From assembly GCF_029893805.1 (NCBI RefSeq), contig NZ_JARXYP010000002.1, positions 7,378,001 through 7,442,000 of the forward strand: a stretch of 64,000 bases of DNA, given 5' to 3'. Below are positions 8,181 through 16,647 of this stretch, piece after piece. The notes below the pieces were generated by a model. The model was not told the origin of the DNA and ran no database searches. It was given only the letters and a program-made list of their open reading frames with translations. Source of the DNA: Streptomyces sp. SAI-135 (lineage in GTDB: Bacteria; Actinomycetota; Actinomycetes; Streptomycetales; Streptomycetaceae). A program made the translations under genes and the position numbers. How positions within the stretch are numbered: the first letter of the stretch is position 1; each line of letters begins with the position of its first letter.

Positions 8181-10079
8181 GTGAGTCGACCCCGCATCGT
8201 GATCGTCGGTGCCGGCTTCGCCGGGTACCGGACGGCCAAGGAACTGTCCCGAAAAGCCCGCGGCAAGGCCGACATCACCCTGCTGAACCCGACCGACTAC
8301 TTCCTGTACCTGCCCCTGCTGCCCCAGGTCGCCGCCGGCATCCTGGAACCCCGACGGGTGACCGTCTCCCTCTCCGACACCCTGCCGCGGGTGCGGCTGG
8401 TCCTCGGCGAGGCCGACGGCATCGACCTGGACGGCCGCACCGTCCACTACACCGACCCCGAGGGCGGCCGCGGCACCCTCGGCTACGACCGGCTGGTACT
8501 GGCCGCCGGCAGCGTCAACAAGCTGCTTCCCATCCCCGGCGTCGCCGAGCACGCGCACGGCTTCCGGGGCCTGCCGGAGGCGCTGTACCTGCGCGACCAC
8601 GTGACCCGGCAGGTGGAGCTCGCCGCGGCCGCCGACGATCCGGAGACCTGCGCCGCCCGGTGCACCTTCGTCGTGGTCGGCGCGGGCTACACGGGCACCG
8701 AGGTCGCCGCGCAGGGGCAGCTGTTCACCGACGCGCAGGTGCGCAGGCACCCGCTGCGCCAGGGCATGCGGCCGCGCTGGATCCTCCTGGACGTCGCCGA
8801 GCGGGTCCTGCCCGAGCTCGACCCGCATCTCTCCCGCACCGCCGACCGCACGCTCAGGGAGCGGGGCGTGGAGGTGCGGATGGGCACCTCCGTGAAGGAG
8901 GCCACGCCGGAGGGGGTGCTCCTGACCGACGGCGAGTTCGTCGCGACCCGGTCGCTGGTGTGGTGCGTGGGCGTACGGCCCGATCCGCTCGCCGAGTCGC
9001 TCGGACTGCCCATGGAGCGCGGCCGGCTGCTCGTCGACCCGAACCTGCAAGTGCCGGGCCGGCCCGAGGTGTTCGCGTGCGGTGACGCGGCCGCGGTGCC
9101 CGACCTGGAGAACCCGGGGCAGTACACGCCGATGACGGCACAGCACGCCTGGCGGCAGGGCCGTACGGCGGCCCTCAACGTCGCCGCATCGCTCGGAGCC
9201 GGTGTGCGCCGCCCCTACGAGCACCGGGACCTGGGCTTCGTCGTGGACCTCGGCGGCGCGAAGGCCGCGGCCAACCCGCTGGGCATCCCGCTGTCCGGCC
9301 TCGCAGCCGGTGCCGTCACCCGCGGCTACCACCTCGCCGCGATGCCGGGCAACCGGGTCCGGGTCGCCGCCGACTGGCTGCTGGACGCCGTACTCCCGCG
9401 CCAGGCGGTCCAGTTGGGGCTCGTACGGTCCTGGTCGGTGCCCCTGGACACCGCCTCGCCGGAAGTGGCACGGGTCCCCGGACGGCCGCAGGAGCAGCAC
9501 AAGGCCGACGCGCGCTCCGGACCCGGCGCCGCGACCGAGCGGGAGACCGCTCCGGGGCACGGGACGACGGAGCGCGGGGCGGCCGCGCGGCGCGAACCGG
9601 ACGGGCCGGGTGACCCCCTGGAAGAGGCCGCGGAGGCCGCGGAGGCCGCAGAGGCCGCAGAGGCCGAGAGGGCCGACGCGCCGGAGTCGACCGACGTGGG
9701 GAGCGCGGGCGAGGCGGTGATCGCGGAGGCGAAGGCCCGCGAGACGGCCGAACGGGAGTCGCCCGAGCGGGAGTCGGTGCGGTGGGGGTCACCGGAGTGG
9801 CAATCGCCGGAGGAGGAGCCGCCCGGCCTCGCCCCGCAGGACCGGTCGCCCGCACCCGCCGGGAACCCGCCCGGCCCGGAACCGGCCAGGAACCAACCGG
9901 GACCGGAGCCCGCCAGGAACCAACCGGGCCCGGAGCCCGCCAGGAACCAGCCCGGTGGTGAACCCGCGAAGAACCAGCCGGCCGCCGAACCGGCAAGCAA
10001 CCAACCCGGCGGTGAGCCGGGACAAGCCCCCGGCCCCGTCAAGCGCACGGACGCGGACCCCGCGGAAGGAGACTCATGA
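8181..10079 (+). CDS. NDH-2-like NAD(P)/FAD-dependent oxidoreductase with long disordered tail
   Basis: A 632-residue flavoprotein. Residues 1-430 are a type-II NADH dehydrogenase-like core, with FAD motif VIVGAGFAGYRTAK, second dinucleotide motif VVVGAGYTGTEVAA, and VFACGDAA binding the flavin ribitol. It would pass electrons from NADH to quinone at the membrane without pumping protons. Residues beyond 430 are unusual: a low-complexity hydrophilic tail with EAAEAAEAAEAAE and six nine-residue repeats like PARNQPGPE. GTG 8181 follows GGAGGCGAACC. The stop overlaps the transketolase start (ATGA), implying coupled translation. Confidence 0.82.
   Translation: MSRPRIVIVGAGFAGYRTAKELSRKARGKADITLLNPTDYFLYLPLLPQVAAGILEPRRVTVSLSDTLPRVRLVLGEADGIDLDGRTVHYTDPEGGRGTLGYDRLVLAAGSVNKLLPIPGVAEHAHGFRGLPEALYLRDHVTRQVELAAAADDPETCAARCTFVVVGAGYTGTEVAAQGQLFTDAQVRRHPLRQGMRPRWILLDVAERVLPELDPHLSRTADRTLRERGVEVRMGTSVKEATPEGVLLTDGEFVATRSLVWCVGVRPDPLAESLGLPMERGRLLVDPNLQVPGRPEVFACGDAAAVPDLENPGQYTPMTAQHAWRQGRTAALNVAASLGAGVRRPYEHRDLGFVVDLGGAKAAANPLGIPLSGLAAGAVTRGYHLAAMPGNRVRVAADWLLDAVLPRQAVQLGLVRSWSVPLDTASPEVARVPGRPQEQHKADARSGPGAATERETAPGHGTTERGAAARREPDGPGDPLEEAAEAAEAAEAAEAERADAPESTDVGSAGEAVIAEAKARETAERESPERESVRWGSPEWQSPEEEPPGLAPQDRSPAPAGNPPGPEPARNQPGPEPARNQPGPEPARNQPGGEPAKNQPAAEPASNQPGGEPGQAPGPVKRTDADPAEGDS
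9858..10019 (+). repeat. 27-bp in-frame tandem repeat, six copies
   Basis: Six copies of a 27-base unit start at 9858, 9885, 9912, 9939, 9966 and 9993; the second to fourth are nearly identical, and the first, fifth and sixth are diverged. They encode the nine-residue repeats (A-R/K-N-Q-P-G-P-E-P type) in the tail of the NDH-2-like protein. Array length probably varies between strains. Confidence 0.9.
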
Positions 10080-11923
10080 ACACCGGTGAACTCGTAGAAC
10101 TCGCCCAGCAGTTGCGCGTGGACAGTGTGCGCGCCTCGGCCGCCGCGGGCTCCGGGCACCCCACCTCGTCGATGTCCGCCGCCGACCTGATGGCCGTCCT
10201 CCTCGCCAACCACTTCCGCTACGACTTCGACCGCCCCGCGCACCCCGGCAACGACCGCTTCGTGCTGTCCAAGGGCCATGCCTCACCGCTGCTGTACGCC
10301 GCGTACAAGGCGGCCGGTGTCGTCGACGACGAGGAACTGCTGACCTTCCGCAAGCTCGACAGCCGCCTCGAAGGACACCCGACCCCGCGCAAGCTGCCCT
10401 GGGTCGAGACGGCGACCGGATCGCTGGGCCAGGGACTGCCGGTGGGCGTCGGCATCGCGCTGTCCGGGAAGCGGCTGGACCGCACCGACTACCGCGTGTG
10501 GGTGCTGTGCGGCGACAGCGAGCTCGCCGAGGGCTCGATCTGGGAGGCCGCCGAGCACGCCGGCCACGAACACCTCGACAACCTCACCGCGATCGTGGAC
10601 GTCAACCGGCTCGGCCAGCGCGGCCCCACCCGGCACGGCCACGACCTCGACGCCTACGCCCGCCGCTTCCAGGCCTTCGGCTGGCACACCGTCGAGGTCG
10701 ACGGGCACGACGTGGACGCCGTGGACCGCGCGTACGGCGAGGCCGAGTCCACCAAGGGCCAGCCCACCGCGATCCTCGCCCGCACCCTCAAGGGCAGGGG
10801 CGTCGCCGACATCGAGGACCGCGAGGGACTGCACGGCAAGCCGCTCAAGAACGCCGACGACGCCATCGAGGAGCTCGGCGGCGTGCGCGACCTGCGCGTC
10901 CAGGTGCACGAGCCGCCGGCCGCCCGCATGCTGCACGCCGTCCGCGCCGGGCACGTCGAACTGCCCAGGTGGGACACCGGCGAGGAGGTGGCCACCCGGG
11001 ACGCCTACGGACAGGCCCTCGCCGCCCTCGGCACCGGACGCGGAGACGTCGTCGCCCTGGACGGCGAGGTCGGCGACTCGACCCGCACCGAGTACTTCGC
11101 CAAGGAACACGCCGACCGCTACTTCGAGTGCTACATCGCCGAGCAGCAGATGGTCGCGGCCGCCGTGGGACTGGCCGCACGCGGCTGGGTGCCGTACGCC
11201 GGGACCTTCGCGGCCTTCCTCACCCGCGCCTACGACTTCGTGCGCATGGCCTCCATCAGCGGGGCCGGCCTCAATCTCGTCGGCTCCCACGCGGGCGTCG
11301 CCATCGGGCAGGACGGACCCAGCCAGATGGGCCTGGAGGACCTGGCGATGATGCGGGCGATCCACGGCTCCACCGTGCTGTACCCGTGCGACGCCAACCA
11401 GACCGCCCGCCTGGTCGCCGCCATGGCCGGCCTGGAGGGCATCCGCTATCTGCGCACGGGCCGCGGCGAGAGCCCGGTGATCTACGGCCCCGACGAGGAG
11501 TTCCCGATCGGCGGCAGCAAGGTGCTGCGCTCCTCGGACGACGACCGGCTGACGGTCGTCGCCGCGGGCGTCACCGTGCACGAGGCGCTCAAGGCCGCCG
11601 AGGCGCTGGACCAGGAGGGCATCCGCATCAGGGTCGTCGACCTGTACTCGGTCAAGCCCGTCGACCGGGACACCCTGCGGCAGGCCGCCGAGGACACCGG
11701 CTGCCTGCTGACCGTGGAGGACCACCGCGAGGAGGGCGGCCTCGGCGACGCCGTCCTCGACGCCTTCACCGACGGCCGGCCCGTGCCGCGTCTGGTGCGC
11801 CTCGCCGTCCGTACGATGCCGGGCTCGGCCTCGCCCGAGGAGTCGCTGCACGCCGCGGGCATCGACGCCGAGTCGATCGCGGCCGCCGGACGGCTGCTGG
11901 TGGAGCAGGCGATCGTGTCGTGA
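10076..11923 (+). CDS. transketolase
   Basis: A 615-residue thiamine-diphosphate enzyme with both transketolase halves in one chain. The N-terminal half has SGHPTSSMSAADL, the GDSELAEGSIWEA cofactor motif and a downstream VDVNRLGQ. The pyrimidine-binding half has CYIAEQQMVAAAVGLAARG and DGPSQMGLEDLAMMR; a C-terminal regulatory domain follows. It is shorter than the roughly 660-700 residues of TktA-type enzymes and closer to actinobacterial and archaeal-type forms. The reaction moves two-carbon units between sugar phosphates. It overlaps both neighbours by four bases and is probably not the housekeeping copy (inference from context). Confidence 0.9.
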   Translation: MNTGELVELAQQLRVDSVRASAAAGSGHPTSSMSAADLMAVLLANHFRYDFDRPAHPGNDRFVLSKGHASPLLYAAYKAAGVVDDEELLTFRKLDSRLEGHPTPRKLPWVETATGSLGQGLPVGVGIALSGKRLDRTDYRVWVLCGDSELAEGSIWEAAEHAGHEHLDNLTAIVDVNRLGQRGPTRHGHDLDAYARRFQAFGWHTVEVDGHDVDAVDRAYGEAESTKGQPTAILARTLKGRGVADIEDREGLHGKPLKNADDAIEELGGVRDLRVQVHEPPAARMLHAVRAGHVELPRWDTGEEVATRDAYGQALAALGTGRGDVVALDGEVGDSTRTEYFAKEHADRYFECYIAEQQMVAAAVGLAARGWVPYAGTFAAFLTRAYDFVRMASISGAGLNLVGSHAGVAIGQDGPSQMGLEDLAMMRAIHGSTVLYPCDANQTARLVAAMAGLEGIRYLRTGRGESPVIYGPDEEFPIGGSKVLRSSDDDRLTVVAAGVTVHEALKAAEALDQEGIRIRVVDLYSVKPVDRDTLRQAAEDTGCLLTVEDHREEGGLGDAVLDAFTDGRPVPRLVRLAVRTMPGSASPEESLHAAGIDAESIAAAGRLLVEQAIVS

Positions 11924-12852
11924 CCGGGGACGACGTACGGACTGTACGCGCGGGCAGGCACAGCGTCGAGGTGCACCGCCCGGACAAGGTGCTCTTCCCG
12001 GGCGGCGACGGCGCCAAGGAGTACACCAAGGCCGATCTCGTCGCCTACTACCGGTCCGTCGCGCCCTTCATGCTGCCGCACCTGCGGGGCCGTCCCCTGA
12101 TGCTGGAACGGCATCCGGACGGTGTCACCGGGCCCCGGTTCATGCAGAAGAACACCCCGGACTCCTACCCGGAGTGGATCCACCGGACCGAGGTGCCGAA
12201 GGAGGGCGGCACCGTCTGCCACACCGTCTGTGACGACACCGCCACCCTCCTGTACCTCGCCGACCAGGCCTGTCTCACCCTGCACCGCTGGCTGTCCCGG
12301 GTCGGGAGCGTCGAGCGGCCCGACCGGATGGTCTTCGACCTCGACCCGGCGGGCGACGACGACTTCGCCCTCGTGCGCGAGGCGGCCCGGCTGCTCGGGG
12401 AACTGCTCGACGAGCTGAAACTGCCCTCGGCGCTGATGACGACCGGCTCGCGCGGACTGCACGTGGTCGTGCCCCTCAACGGCCGGCACGACTTCGACGA
12501 GGTCCGCCGGTTCGCCAAGGACGTCGCCGACACGCTGGTCGCGGACCACCCCAACCGGCTCACCACCGCCGCCCGCAAGAAGGAGCGCGGCGACCGCCTC
12601 TACCTCGACATCCAGCGCAACGGCTATGCGCAGACGGCCGTCGCGCCCTTCACCGTACGCGCGAAACCCGGGGCCCCCGTGGCCACCCCGATGGCCTGGG
12701 GCCAGCTCGACGACCCGGACCTGGACGCCCGCCGCTGGACCATCGCCGACGCGGTCGAACAGGCCCGCACCGATCCCTGGGCCGGGGTCATGGCCAAGGG
12801 GCGCTCCCTGGGTCCCGCGCGGCGCAGGCTGAACGCCTTGATGCCCTCCTGA
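11920..12852 (+). CDS. LigD-type NHEJ DNA polymerase/primase domain protein
   Basis: A 310-residue stand-alone polymerase domain of the LigD/primase-polymerase family, used with Ku and a ligase in bacterial non-homologous end joining. Visible motifs are DKVLFPGG near the N-terminus, the metal-binding VFDLDPAGDDD around residues 138-148, TTGSRGLHVVVPL, and RLYLDIQRNGYAQTAVAPF. No ligase or nuclease domain is attached, and no Ku or ligase gene is in the window. GTG 11920 overlaps the transketolase stop (GTGA). Its coupling to transketolase and NDH-2 genes is unexpected. Confidence 0.88.
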   Translation: MTGDDVRTVRAGRHSVEVHRPDKVLFPGGDGAKEYTKADLVAYYRSVAPFMLPHLRGRPLMLERHPDGVTGPRFMQKNTPDSYPEWIHRTEVPKEGGTVCHTVCDDTATLLYLADQACLTLHRWLSRVGSVERPDRMVFDLDPAGDDDFALVREAARLLGELLDELKLPSALMTTGSRGLHVVVPLNGRHDFDEVRRFAKDVADTLVADHPNRLTTAARKKERGDRLYLDIQRNGYAQTAVAPFTVRAKPGAPVATPMAWGQLDDPDLDARRWTIADAVEQARTDPWAGVMAKGRSLGPARRRLNALMPS

Positions 12853-12896
12853 AGGTTTGGCGAAGGAACGAGCGGCCACCCGAGGTGAGAGGTGCC

Positions 12897-13265
12897 ATGT
12901 CGAACACAAAAAACTCATCGGAAGCACAGAATTCACGGAACTCCCACAACGGGACAGAAGAGGACACGGCGGAGAACGTGACGGAGAACCGGCGGCCCAA
13001 TCCCATGGAGGTGCTGCGCAACGCGCGCACCCAGCTCGCCGAGCTGACCGGAATGGCCGCCGAGAACGTGTCGTCCTTCGAACAGACCGAGGACGGCTGG
13101 TCCCTCGAGATCGAGGTGCTCGAGCTGACCCGCGTGCCCGACACGATGAGCCTGATGGCGAGCTACCAGGTCGATCTGGACCCCGACGGACAGCTCACCG
13201 GCTACCGGCGCGTTCGCCGCTACGAACGCGGGCGTGCGGACGCACACAGGCAGGGTGGCCGTTAG
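12897..13265 (+). CDS. gvpO: gas vesicle protein GvpO
   Basis: A 122-residue protein beginning the gas-vesicle operon. Residues 1-40 are polar, rich in Asn, Ser and Glu, and probably unstructured. The conserved core is RPNPMEVLRNARTQLAELTG followed by WSLEIEVLELTRVPDTMSLMASYQVDLD, diagnostic of GvpO. In haloarchaea this accessory protein is needed for normal vesicle formation. ATG 12897 has GAGGTGAGAGG just upstream. It is the first gene of ten in the known Streptomyces order and is separated by 58 bases from gvpA. Confidence 0.88.
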   Translation: MSNTKNSSEAQNSRNSHNGTEEDTAENVTENRRPNPMEVLRNARTQLAELTGMAAENVSSFEQTEDGWSLEIEVLELTRVPDTMSLMASYQVDLDPDGQLTGYRRVRRYERGRADAHRQGGR

Positions 13266-13323
13266 GCCGCCCCACCACACAGACATCCGTTCACCAGCAC
13301 ACAGAAAAGGAGGCGCGGTCGAC

Positions 13324-13752
13324 ATGACCGTTGTCCCGGCACAACAGGGCGGTGGCGGAGGCGGCTCCAGCGGCCTCTACGACGTTCTGGAACTGGTCCT
13401 CGACAGGGGTCTCGTCATCGACGCGTTCGTACGGGTCTCCCTGGTCGGCATCGAAATTCTGAAGATCGACGTACGGGTCGTGGTGGCCAGCGTCGACACG
13501 TATCTGCGCTTCGCCGAAGCGTGCAACCGGCTGGACCTGGAGGCCGGCCCGCGCAAGGACCCCGGTCTGCCCGACCTGGTCGGCGAGATGACCGAGTCCG
13601 GCGCCCGCGGCAAGTCCAAGGGAGCGCTCTCCGGCGCCGCCGAGACCATCTCCGACGCCTTCAAGCAGGCGCGTGAGGGAGACGGCCAGAGCGAGTCCCG
13701 GCCGCGCGCCCGTAAGTCCACGGCCTCGCGCAGGAAGGAGGAACAGGAGTGA
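13324..13752 (+). CDS. gvpA: gas vesicle structural protein GvpA
   Basis: A 142-residue GvpA-family shell protein. The conserved fold spans about residues 18-70: LYDVLELVLDRGLVIDAFVR, then VGIEILKIDVRVVVASVDTYL. The first helix, two strands and second helix are those that stack into the vesicle wall. A glycine run (QQGGGGGGSSG) precedes it, and a C-terminal tail of about 70 residues, basic at the end, is longer than in cyanobacterial GvpA (about 70 residues in total). ATG 13324 has a very strong AAAGGAGG site, fitting high expression of the main structural subunit. Confidence 0.9.
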   Translation: MTVVPAQQGGGGGGSSGLYDVLELVLDRGLVIDAFVRVSLVGIEILKIDVRVVVASVDTYLRFAEACNRLDLEAGPRKDPGLPDLVGEMTESGARGKSKGALSGAAETISDAFKQAREGDGQSESRPRARKSTASRRKEEQE

Positions 13753-14519
13753 GCACGTACGTCTACGGCATCACCGCCGCTTCCCACCCCACGCTGCCCG
13801 AGGACCTGGTGGGCGTCGGCGACCCCGCGCTTCCGGTGCGGGTGCTGACGGAGGGCGACCTGGCGGCCATCGTCAGTGACACCCCCGAAGGGCTGCGGCC
13901 CAAGCGCCGTGACCTGCTCGCCCACCAGAACGTGCTGAGCGAGGCGGGTGCGGACGGCTGCATCCTGCCCATGCGGTTCGGCAGCGTGGCCCCCGACGAC
14001 GACACCGTCACCGGGGTGCTCGCGGAACGCCAGGAGCACTACAAGGAGCGCCTGAGCACCCTCGAGGGCAAGGTCGAGTACAACGTCAAGGCCACGCACG
14101 ACGAAGAGGCCGTCCTGCACCGCGTGATGTCCGACAACCCGGACGTCCGCGCCATGACCGAGGCCAACCGGCGTGCGGGCGGCGGCAGTTACGACGACCG
14201 CCTCAGGCTCGGCGAGATGGTCGTGGCCGCGGTCAAGGCACGTGAGGCCGAGGACGCCGCACAGGTGCAGCGAGCCCTGGAACCCGTCGCCGACGCGATC
14301 AGCGTGGGCCCCGAGTCCTCGGGCTGGCTCGCCAACGTGTCGTTCCTCGTGGAGCGCGACTCGGCCGCGTCCTTCCTGGAGGCGGTGGACGAGCTCCGCA
14401 AGGCCCATCCGCACCTCGACCTGCGGGTCAACGGCCCGCTGCCGCCGTACAGCTTCGTCGACCCGGGCCCGGCCGAACCCGCGGGCACCGCGGTCGGCAT
14501 CGATCATGCGGAGGAGTGA
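13749..14519 (+). CDS. gvpF: gas vesicle protein GvpF (GvpL/GvpF family)
   Basis: A 256-residue GvpL/GvpF protein. The start STYVYGITAASHP, the motif LAHQNVLSEAGADGCILPMRFGSV and the late VNGPLPPYSFVD are characteristic. GvpF is a minor vesicle protein that binds GvpA during assembly, with two alpha/beta domains. GTG 13749 overlaps the gvpA stop by four bases, so it should be translated less than and coupled to gvpA. A paralogue (gvpL) is the eighth gene of the operon. Confidence 0.9.
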   Translation: MSTYVYGITAASHPTLPEDLVGVGDPALPVRVLTEGDLAAIVSDTPEGLRPKRRDLLAHQNVLSEAGADGCILPMRFGSVAPDDDTVTGVLAERQEHYKERLSTLEGKVEYNVKATHDEEAVLHRVMSDNPDVRAMTEANRRAGGGSYDDRLRLGEMVVAAVKAREAEDAAQVQRALEPVADAISVGPESSGWLANVSFLVERDSAASFLEAVDELRKAHPHLDLRVNGPLPPYSFVDPGPAEPAGTAVGIDHAEE

Positions 14520-14525
14520 GGCGGT

Positions 14526-14789
14526 GTGGGTCTCATCGGAGAGGTGCTGCTGCTGCCGTTCGCCCCGGTGCGCGGCAGCGCCTGGGTGATCAGGCAGGTG
14601 CTGCACGAGGCGGAGCGCCTCTACTACGACCCGGCAGCGGTCCGGGCCGAACTCGCCCGGCTCGAGGAGCGACTCGAGGCGGGCGAGATCGACGACGAGG
14701 AATTCGACCGACAGGAGGACGAACTCCTCGAACGACTGGAGATCGGCCTGCGCGGTGGCGCGGGGACTGGCGACGGGACGACGCGATGA
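14526..14789 (+). CDS. gvpG: gas vesicle protein GvpG
   Basis: An 87-residue protein matching GvpG: a hydrophobic start (GLIGEVLLLPFAPVRGSAWV) followed by a highly charged helix with YYDPAAVRAELARLEERLEAG and FDRQEDELLERLE, likely a coiled coil. GvpG is one of the conserved minor assembly proteins. The GTG start at 14526 lies six bases after gvpF. Its stop overlaps the gvpY start by four bases. Confidence 0.88.
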   Translation: MGLIGEVLLLPFAPVRGSAWVIRQVLHEAERLYYDPAAVRAELARLEERLEAGEIDDEEFDRQEDELLERLEIGLRGGAGTGDGTTR

Positions 14790-15499
14790 ACCGAGTGGGA
14801 CTGGGCCTCGCCGTAGGGGCCGGATACGTTCTTGGACGTACGAAGAAACTGAAACTGGCTTTCGCCGTGGGCTCGGTGGTGGCCGGCAAGAAGATGCACC
14901 TGAGCCCGCGGGCCGTGGCCGACCTGGTCTCCCAGCAGCTGCTGAAGAACCCGCAGTTCAAGGAGATAGGCGACACGCTCCGCGAGGACCTGCGAGGGGT
15001 CGGCAAGGCGGCCTCCGGGGCCATGGTGGAGCGGCAGATCGACGCGATCGCCGACCGGCTGCACGGCCGTACCGCCCAGGTCCGCGACCAGCTCTCGGGC
15101 GTGGCGCCCGAGGTGCCGGGCCTCTCCGACGACGAGGACGACGAGCCCGAACGGGACGAGGAGTCCGAGGAGGAGGAGACTGGGACCGAGGCCGAGGCCG
15201 ACGAGGAGCCCTCGGACGAGCACGACGATGAGGCCGAGGACGACGGCGAGCAGGACGAGGCCCCGGCCGCGGCGAAGAAGACCGCCGAGAAGGCCCCGGC
15301 CAAGAAGACGGCCGCCAAGAAGCAGCCCGGCCGCAAGCCGCCCGCGAAGAAGACGGCGCAGAGCCAGGGCCGCACGGCCGGCAAGAAGACCGCGGCCAAG
15401 AAGACCACGGCGAAGAAGGCGGCCGCCAAGAAGACGACCGCGGCCAGGGGAGCCGGCCGGAGCACCCGTTCCCGGCTGCCGAAGGGAGGCGGTGAGTGA
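14786..15499 (+). CDS. gvpY: GvpY: gas-vesicle cluster protein with acidic then lysine-rich tail
   Basis: A 237-residue protein in the gvpY position. Residues 1-35 are hydrophobic with glycine (GLGLAVGAGYVLGRTKKLKL), suggesting association with membrane or vesicle surface. Residues about 40-110 are helical (LVSQQLLKNPQFKEIGDTL). Residues 113-155 are extremely acidic, and from about 160 to the end the protein repeats AAKKT/PAKKTA units resembling histone H1 or Streptomyces nucleoid-protein tails. No enzymatic motif is seen. It overlaps gvpG and gvpZ, showing tight coupling. Its molecular function is not established. Confidence 0.8.
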   Translation: MNRVGLGLAVGAGYVLGRTKKLKLAFAVGSVVAGKKMHLSPRAVADLVSQQLLKNPQFKEIGDTLREDLRGVGKAASGAMVERQIDAIADRLHGRTAQVRDQLSGVAPEVPGLSDDEDDEPERDEESEEEETGTEAEADEEPSDEHDDEAEDDGEQDEAPAAAKKTAEKAPAKKTAAKKQPGRKPPAKKTAQSQGRTAGKKTAAKKTTAKKAAAKKTTAARGAGRSTRSRLPKGGGE

Positions 15500-16647
15500 T
15501 GACCGAGACGCTCGGATCCGCCACCGACAAGGCGAAGAGCAACCCGCTCACCGACGTGGCCCACAGCGAGGCCGCCGACCGGCTCAAGGCCGAGCTGCAG
15601 GAGTACGTCGCCGCACAGGCCCAGCGCATGCTCGTCGGCGTCGGCCGCAAGCTGGGCGAGACCACCGGCAAGCTGAACGACATCGCCGAGGGCAACAGCC
15701 CCGGCTTCGCCAAGCTCGCGCTCGACGGCGGCCGCAAGCTCGCCGAGGGCAAGGGACCGCTGCGCAGCGCGCTGGAGGTCGGAGCGGGCCGGGCCAAGGA
15801 CAGCGTGGTCGGCGCCTTCAAGAACCTCGGCGGCGGCAAGGGCAAGCGCAAGGGCGGGGCCGGCCAGAAGCCCACGGTCATCATCGAGTACATCGACGTC
15901 GGCGTGGATCTGCGCACGGCCTACGACCAGTGGACGCAGTACCAGGACTTCTCCACCTTCGCGAAGGGCGTCAAGAGCGCGAACCGCGCCGACGACACCC
16001 ACACCGACTGGCAGGCGAAGATCTTCTGGTCCAACCGCGGCTGGAAGGCGACCACCACCGAGCAGGTCCCGGACGAACGGATCCAGTGGACGTCGGAGGG
16101 CGCCAAGGGAACGACCAAGGGCGTCGTCTCCTTCCACAAGCTCGCCGACAAGCTCACCCGTGTCCTGCTGGTGATCGAGTACTACCCCCAGGGTCTGTTC
16201 GAGAAGACCGGCAACATCTGGCGCGCCCAGGGCCGCCGGGCCCGGCTGGACCTCAAGCACTTCGCCCGCTTCATCACCCTCAAGGGAGAGGCCGAGGACG
16301 GCTGGCGCGGCGAGATCCGCGACGGTGAGGTCGTCAAGAGCCACGAGGACGCGGTGGCGGAGGAGGAAGAGGCCGAGGGCGCCGAAGGGGCCGAGGACGC
16401 CGAGGAAGAGGACGAAGAGGAAGGCCCGTACGCCGAGGACGAGACCGAGGACGAGACCGAGGACGAGGCCGAGGAGGAGCCCGAGGAGGGTGAGCCCGAG
16501 GACGCCGAGGACGAGTACGACGAGTACGACGAGGAGGAGGAGCCCGAGGACCAGGCTCCTGAGGACCAGGCTCCTGAGGACGAGGAGGACGTGCCCGAGG
16601 AAGAGGAAGAGGACTACGAGTACGCCGAGGGCGGGAGCCGACGATGA
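15499..16647 (+). CDS. gvpZ: GvpZ: SRPBCC-like gas-vesicle cluster protein with acidic tail
   Basis: A 382-residue protein. Residues 1-120 are helical and Lys/Gly-rich, ending in GGGKGKRKGG. Residues about 128-265 have the START/SRPBCC signature of bacterial cyclase-like proteins: SVDVGVDLRTAYDQW-like strand (IDVGVDLRTAYDQWTQYQDF), then KIFWSNRGWKATTTEQVPDE. From about 278 the chain is almost purely acidic, with EDETEDETEDEAEEE and EDQAPEDQAPEDEED repeats. ATG 15499 overlaps the gvpY stop; GTG 15496 is an alternative. The ligand, if any, is unknown, and its partner may be the lysine-rich GvpY (inference). Confidence 0.82.
   Translation: MTETLGSATDKAKSNPLTDVAHSEAADRLKAELQEYVAAQAQRMLVGVGRKLGETTGKLNDIAEGNSPGFAKLALDGGRKLAEGKGPLRSALEVGAGRAKDSVVGAFKNLGGGKGKRKGGAGQKPTVIIEYIDVGVDLRTAYDQWTQYQDFSTFAKGVKSANRADDTHTDWQAKIFWSNRGWKATTTEQVPDERIQWTSEGAKGTTKGVVSFHKLADKLTRVLLVIEYYPQGLFEKTGNIWRAQGRRARLDLKHFARFITLKGEAEDGWRGEIRDGEVVKSHEDAVAEEEEAEGAEGAEDAEEEDEEEGPYAEDETEDETEDEAEEEPEEGEPEDAEDEYDEYDEEEEPEDQAPEDQAPEDEEDVPEEEEEDYEYAEGGSRR

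Noticed and set aside
12860..12888. GTTT-N15-GGCCAC before gvpO as a SigB promoter
   Set aside because: The -10 element matches only four of six bases; position alone is not enough.
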